Origin: Brachypodius melanocephalos
Taxonomy: Eukaryota > Chordata > Aves > Passeriformes > Pycnonotidae
Direction of reading: 5' to 3'
DNA length: 64,000 bases
Assembly: GCA_013398615.1 (NCBI GenBank)
Contig: VZSR01001685.1
Location: 30,157,556 to 30,221,555, forward strand
Of this stretch, positions 60,601 to 64,000 are shown piece by piece. The position numbers and the translations under genes are program-made. Below the pieces are notes generated by a model. The model was not told the DNA's origin and ran no database searches. It saw only the letters and a list, made by a program, of their open reading frames with translations. Position 1 is the first letter of the stretch, and each line of letters begins with the position of its first letter.

Positions 60601-62721
60601 ATATAGAAAGAACAGTTTATGATCTGATAATGCAAAGCCATTGAAAGGTGCCTTTGCAGAGGGGCTTAAGCTTGCACGGACATCTTAAATTCTGACGTAT
60701 TCTAAATCTTCTAATCTTGTACATTTATGTGCCATTTCCCAGATTTTTGTTAAAATAAAAACTATCAACTTCACATTCCAGAAAGATACATAAATGCAGT
60801 TTATTTTATATTACATTTCATTGGGACTTTTGAGTCCCCTGATTGGTTGGAACTGCTAAACCTATATATTTAAAGTTTGTATCATTAACACATGCATGCT
60901 CCAATTACCCAAACATACCGTGACATATGGTATCAGTAGGTACCCAACTCATTACGGAATTAAATACATAGTTGACACACTGACAAGAAATCACATGGAA
61001 ATAACACATCCAATTGAGCAACTTCCCCCTGATGCTTGCTTTTCCTATTCATCTGGTCTACAACACAGTATTATTGTTGCAAAAAGTTTTTTTCCTTACA
61101 ACTTCTACTTTTTTTTTGCATATTAAAATTTAGATTTAAATAAATTACTTGAAAGTTCAGTTGAAAATCTGTGGCACTGCCACACCTGCATTTACAAATC
61201 ATGGATGGATGGTCACTGCAAGATCATTTCTTTCTATTACAATTCAATTCTTAAAATATAACTCCTCTACAATGTTGATGATTTTTTGAATTTAAATAGC
61301 AAGAGAAATGTTTCTCCAATAGCACTATTAAGTGAAATTAAATATTGATTCCTTTCTTGTGTGCAGTCTCAATGCTCAGCTGTATACAGTGCAGTCCTCA
61401 CTTGTATAAACTTTTCTTCATATAGTATTTTAAAAGGTATAATATTTTATGCAAATTTTCATTCTGTGTGCATTATCACCTTGAGAAAAGCCACTTGTTT
61501 CATGTAATTGTTTTCATTTGGGGGCTCATTCCAGTGTAAAGTCAAATCCTCTCAAACCTTCGTTTGATTCCTGGTTTTATTGATGGCCACCCTAGACTTT
61601 GGGTAGCAATTAAGAATTCTTTATATATCATTCTGATCTCTAAAATTTTTATACATCAGTGAATCGAGTATTGTAGCGAGTTTTTTTTTCATTCTACTGT
61701 GTTATAATACAATTTGCTGTAAGACAGTTTCACCAATACAACATCTGTCAAACCAGAGATCACGGTGCAAGAGTGATGTTTGGCTGAGGCCATCTACTGG
61801 TTGTGTTGATAATCATTCATTGCCAGATTTGGAAAATCACTTTATATTTGTAATTCTATTGTAATTATCGAAATAGCAACATATATTAATAATCACCTAC
61901 ATACATAATGCTTTTGTGTACTGTTTATTAGTTTTTTAGATTAAATATTCTGTGCACTTAATTTGGCCCAATTATCAGAAGAAAATATCATTAATTTATC
62001 TTGTTTTCATAAACAAAATAAAAATAGAGGGGAGGAGGCATAAAAAAAGCTTTACTCTTCAATAACACCAAAAAGAAAGCCAGGAATAAAGTAATATTAA
62101 TGCTAAGATGTAAACAATTTAGTAAAGGAATCTACATATCTTTAGGTTTTATTTCTGTGATGAAAATTATAATTCTTTTTGTCTTACTTCATGCTTTGTA
62201 AGATTTCACCTTGAATTTGTACATGTTGTTCTAAAATAGCTAAAATGCACCATGTATTCTTTTCTTGGGATTTAAGAAGATCTCAGTCAACTTTATGATA
62301 TTCTTCAGACTTTTATTAAAAATAAATTCATGCAAACAAAAAAAAAAGGTAGCAGATGAAAAGAAAGATAAAGCCTTTAAAACCAGAAGTTCTAATCAAC
62401 GAGATACTGCAAACTAAGAATAATCCAGACGATTTAGTTCAAAGCATGAAAGTGTATTTTTATAATGATCCTACAATGTATTTATTCACTTATTGTATGA
62501 TAATATTGATAATTATTTGTGCTGTGGTTGAGTAATTTCTATTATTGCAAGACTTTACACAACTTTTAACTGTGTTTTCAGGAACAAGAGAGAACATTTT
62601 ACAGATTTTGCAAATTTAAGAGATCTTTTGCACTTATTAAATTAGTATACATACAAATTGATGTAATTATACAAACAGACACAAACATATATACATATTA
62701 ACTTATTATGCTTATACCATG
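57621..62721. other. Interval between the ATAD2-like and SLC7A13-like genes
   Basis: It should contain the 5' exons and promoter of the ATAD2-like gene unless they have been lost or lie further right. I could not identify them: no frame matches the ATAD2 N-terminus, and no CpG-rich block is visible. The minus strand has AATAAA around 62,479-62,484 that could end the SLC7A13-like transcript. Confidence 0.5.
59457..59714 (-). other. Unassigned Ser/Thr-rich open frame between the two genes
   Basis: An 85-codon frame including SSTANEGLAASHLASSSTQM and WTDSQNRERQDFLKK. It lies where missing 5' exons of the ATAD2-like gene might be, but does not match the ATAD2 N-terminus as I know it, and clear splice sites are absent. 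The plus strand is open too. Confidence 0.18.
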
Positions 62722-62800
62722 GTTTAATTGATGAGGCGGTGTTGGACTTGATGGCCTCAAAGGTCCTTTCCAACCTAGTTCATTCTGTGATTTGTGACTG
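62722..62800 (+). mobile_element. Short CR1 3' end
   Basis: It contains GTTGGACTTGATGGCCTCAA, AGGTCCTTTCCAACCTAGTT and CATTCTGTGATTTGTGA. It is less diverged than the other copies and sits in the 3' flank or UTR of the SLC7A13-like gene. Confidence 0.88.
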
Positions 62801-62974
62801 TGCGTATACATACATATATGTGCATGTTTGAAATGTATGAGTATACATCTATATATGTATGTGCATGCATGCACACCTATATATCACAACAACATCTAAA
62901 TTGTACTGTTTACAGTCTCAGTTACACAAAATCCTCTGTTGGCTCTTATTTGTACTGAGATTAAATATCTGCCA

Positions 62975-63220
62975 TTATTCACATTTGCCCTCAGCAGATC
63001 CATCAGGAGGACAGACTTCTAACAGGAGCTGTAAGTGGCAAGTAATTTTATCAAGAAATGCAAAACGCAATTTAAAATGTACAAAAGGCAGATAAACAAT
63101 AAGACTTCCAAGCATAAACAGGAAAGCGTAAATATATTGCAGGTTTGGAGACCAGACTATGGGAACTATAACCAGGAAGGAAGACATCGCCACCATCATA
63201 AATGGAACTGGTAAAAACAC
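62975..63220 (-). CDS. SLC7A13: SLC7A13-like amino-acid transporter, last exon
   Basis: An 82-codon terminal exon (including TAA) after acceptor tttctgttacag. It starts VFLPVPFMMVAMSSFLVIVP (a membrane helix), then SPNLQYIYAFLFMLGSLIVY (the last helix), then HFKLRFAFLDKITCHLQLLL and EVCPPD. The layout and the motifs K|VFL, SPN.QYIY and K.TC.LQLL match SLC7A13 (AGT1/XAT2), a light-chain transporter of anionic amino acids in the b0,+/L-type family; SLC7A9 is the nearest alternative. The tail GSAEGKCE is slightly longer than I recall for the family. The gene runs leftward from beyond the window. Confidence 0.85.
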   Translation of the reverse strand: MFLPVPFMMVAMSSFLVIVPIVWSPNLQYIYAFLFMLGSLIVYLPFVHFKLRFAFLDKITCHLQLLLEVCPPDGSAEGKCE

Positions 63221-63948
63221 CTGTAACAGAAAGAAAAAAAAGTGGTTTAGGAAATGAATGATTCAACTGTGATTCTATTCTTCATTCACTAGAGTAACAA
63301 TGTGTTGTTCTTTGCCACAGTAGAGTACCATTTCTTATGGTGCTATAAATTAACCAAGGACAAGAGTCATCTGACTCAAATTGCCTATAAGAGAGGCATC
63401 TTTTAAAAATATTTCTTTAGGCTCCTTCTATTGTTGAGGGAGAGAGACAGGCAGTACTGGAAATCCATTTGTTCACGTATGATATTGTGGGTTCCTATAA
63501 GTCTCTCAGGGCTGGGTGCCTAGAAGCCTTCACAAAAAGCATACACTTCTAACCCAGCTTTCTGACTGCTGAACTAAGAGGAAATTCAACCTATCCTTAA
63601 TGACTGTGATTGTGTCAGGGATCAAAGTTTAATTAACTCTGAATGCCAATGGGTCCTATACTGTTCTTGTTACTGCTCCACACTGGTGTGGTTCCACATT
63701 GCACATCTCTCCCATTCTGCAAAGAACCATCTCATGTTTTCAAGTTCTCTGGGACAAAGACCATCTGTTTCTTTCTCTTCTTTCAATAGTGAAGCAAAAT
63801 TTTCAAACAAGGCTCTAAGCATTGAGATTATTATTTTTATTTTTGTGACTATCCACTTTGGATTTGCACTTCTTCTATAACTTTCGTATGCTACCCAGGA
63901 CTCTAAAAAAAGCCCTATAAAAATATTTTGCAACTTAGATCCATTTAC

Positions 63949-64000
63949 TTTGTATGGTCGGTGTAGATGAGGTTCCCGGTATCGAAGTACAATCAGGCTT
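63949..64000 (-). CDS. SLC7A13: SLC7A13-like penultimate exon, truncated by the window edge
   Basis: The right edge encodes SLIVLRYREPHLHRPYK in phase with donor AAA|GTAAAT, and joins VFLPVP of the last exon. The R-Y-x-E-P-x-L-x-x-P-Y-K pattern is the cytoplasmic loop before the penultimate membrane helix of SLC7 light chains, and the PYK|VFL junction is as in SLC7A13. The rest of the exon lies outside the window. Confidence 0.82.

Noticed and set aside
1..64000. CRISPR arrays, insertion sequences, bacterial operons, tRNA or rRNA genes
   Set aside because: No direct-repeat array, no cloverleaf-like or rRNA sequence noticed; introns, CR1 and LTRs show a bird nuclear genome.

Overview
The window is vertebrate nuclear DNA, almost certainly from a bird and plausibly a passerine. 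It is AT-rich and intron-rich. Its dominant interspersed repeat is the CR1 LINE, with the typical 3' end of tandem ATTCTGTGAT-like octamers. It also holds a solo LTR that I recognise as a passerine endogenous-retrovirus LTR type. There are no bacterial-style operons; coding sequence is split into short exons with GT/AG borders.

Layout. Bases 1 to about 36,000 are a gene-poor flank made of unique AT-rich DNA, old CR1 fragments and A-rich low-complexity tracts; I find no exon there that I can name. A short CpG-rich block (about 36,000-36,353) runs into an assembly gap of 231 N, followed by an A31 tract. From 37,291 to 55,090, on the minus strand, lies the main gene: 17 consecutive exons that join without a phase conflict into 2,202 nt (733 codons plus stop) and encode the core and C-terminus of an ATAD2-family AAA+ ATPase. 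At the right edge (62,975-64,000, minus strand) are the last two exons of an SLC7 amino-acid transporter, best matched to SLC7A13; its 5' part lies beyond the window.

The main observation is that the ATAD2-like gene has no bromodomain. Human ATAD2 and ATAD2B carry about 300-350 residues, including the acetyl-lysine-binding bromodomain, between the second AAA domain and the short C-terminal helical domain. Here the end of AAA2 and a short linker exon leading straight into the C-terminal domain are separated by only a 248-bp intron, and the phases agree. AAA1 keeps every catalytic motif; AAA2 is degenerate, as in ATAD2, but more so. The acidic N-terminal stretch of ATAD2 is absent from the exons seen. 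A further upstream exon is recognisable at 56,033-56,086 but carries a one-base frameshift in an A7 tract, and the true 5' end was not found. I infer a divergent, bromodomain-less ATAD2 paralogue next to SLC7A13, with an intact core reading frame.

Transposable elements press closely on this gene. A solo LTR ends within about 10 bp of one splice donor, one 436-bp intron is mostly CR1 sequence, a 1.2-kb CR1 occupies another intron, and a second likely LTR lies just past the polyadenylation signal.
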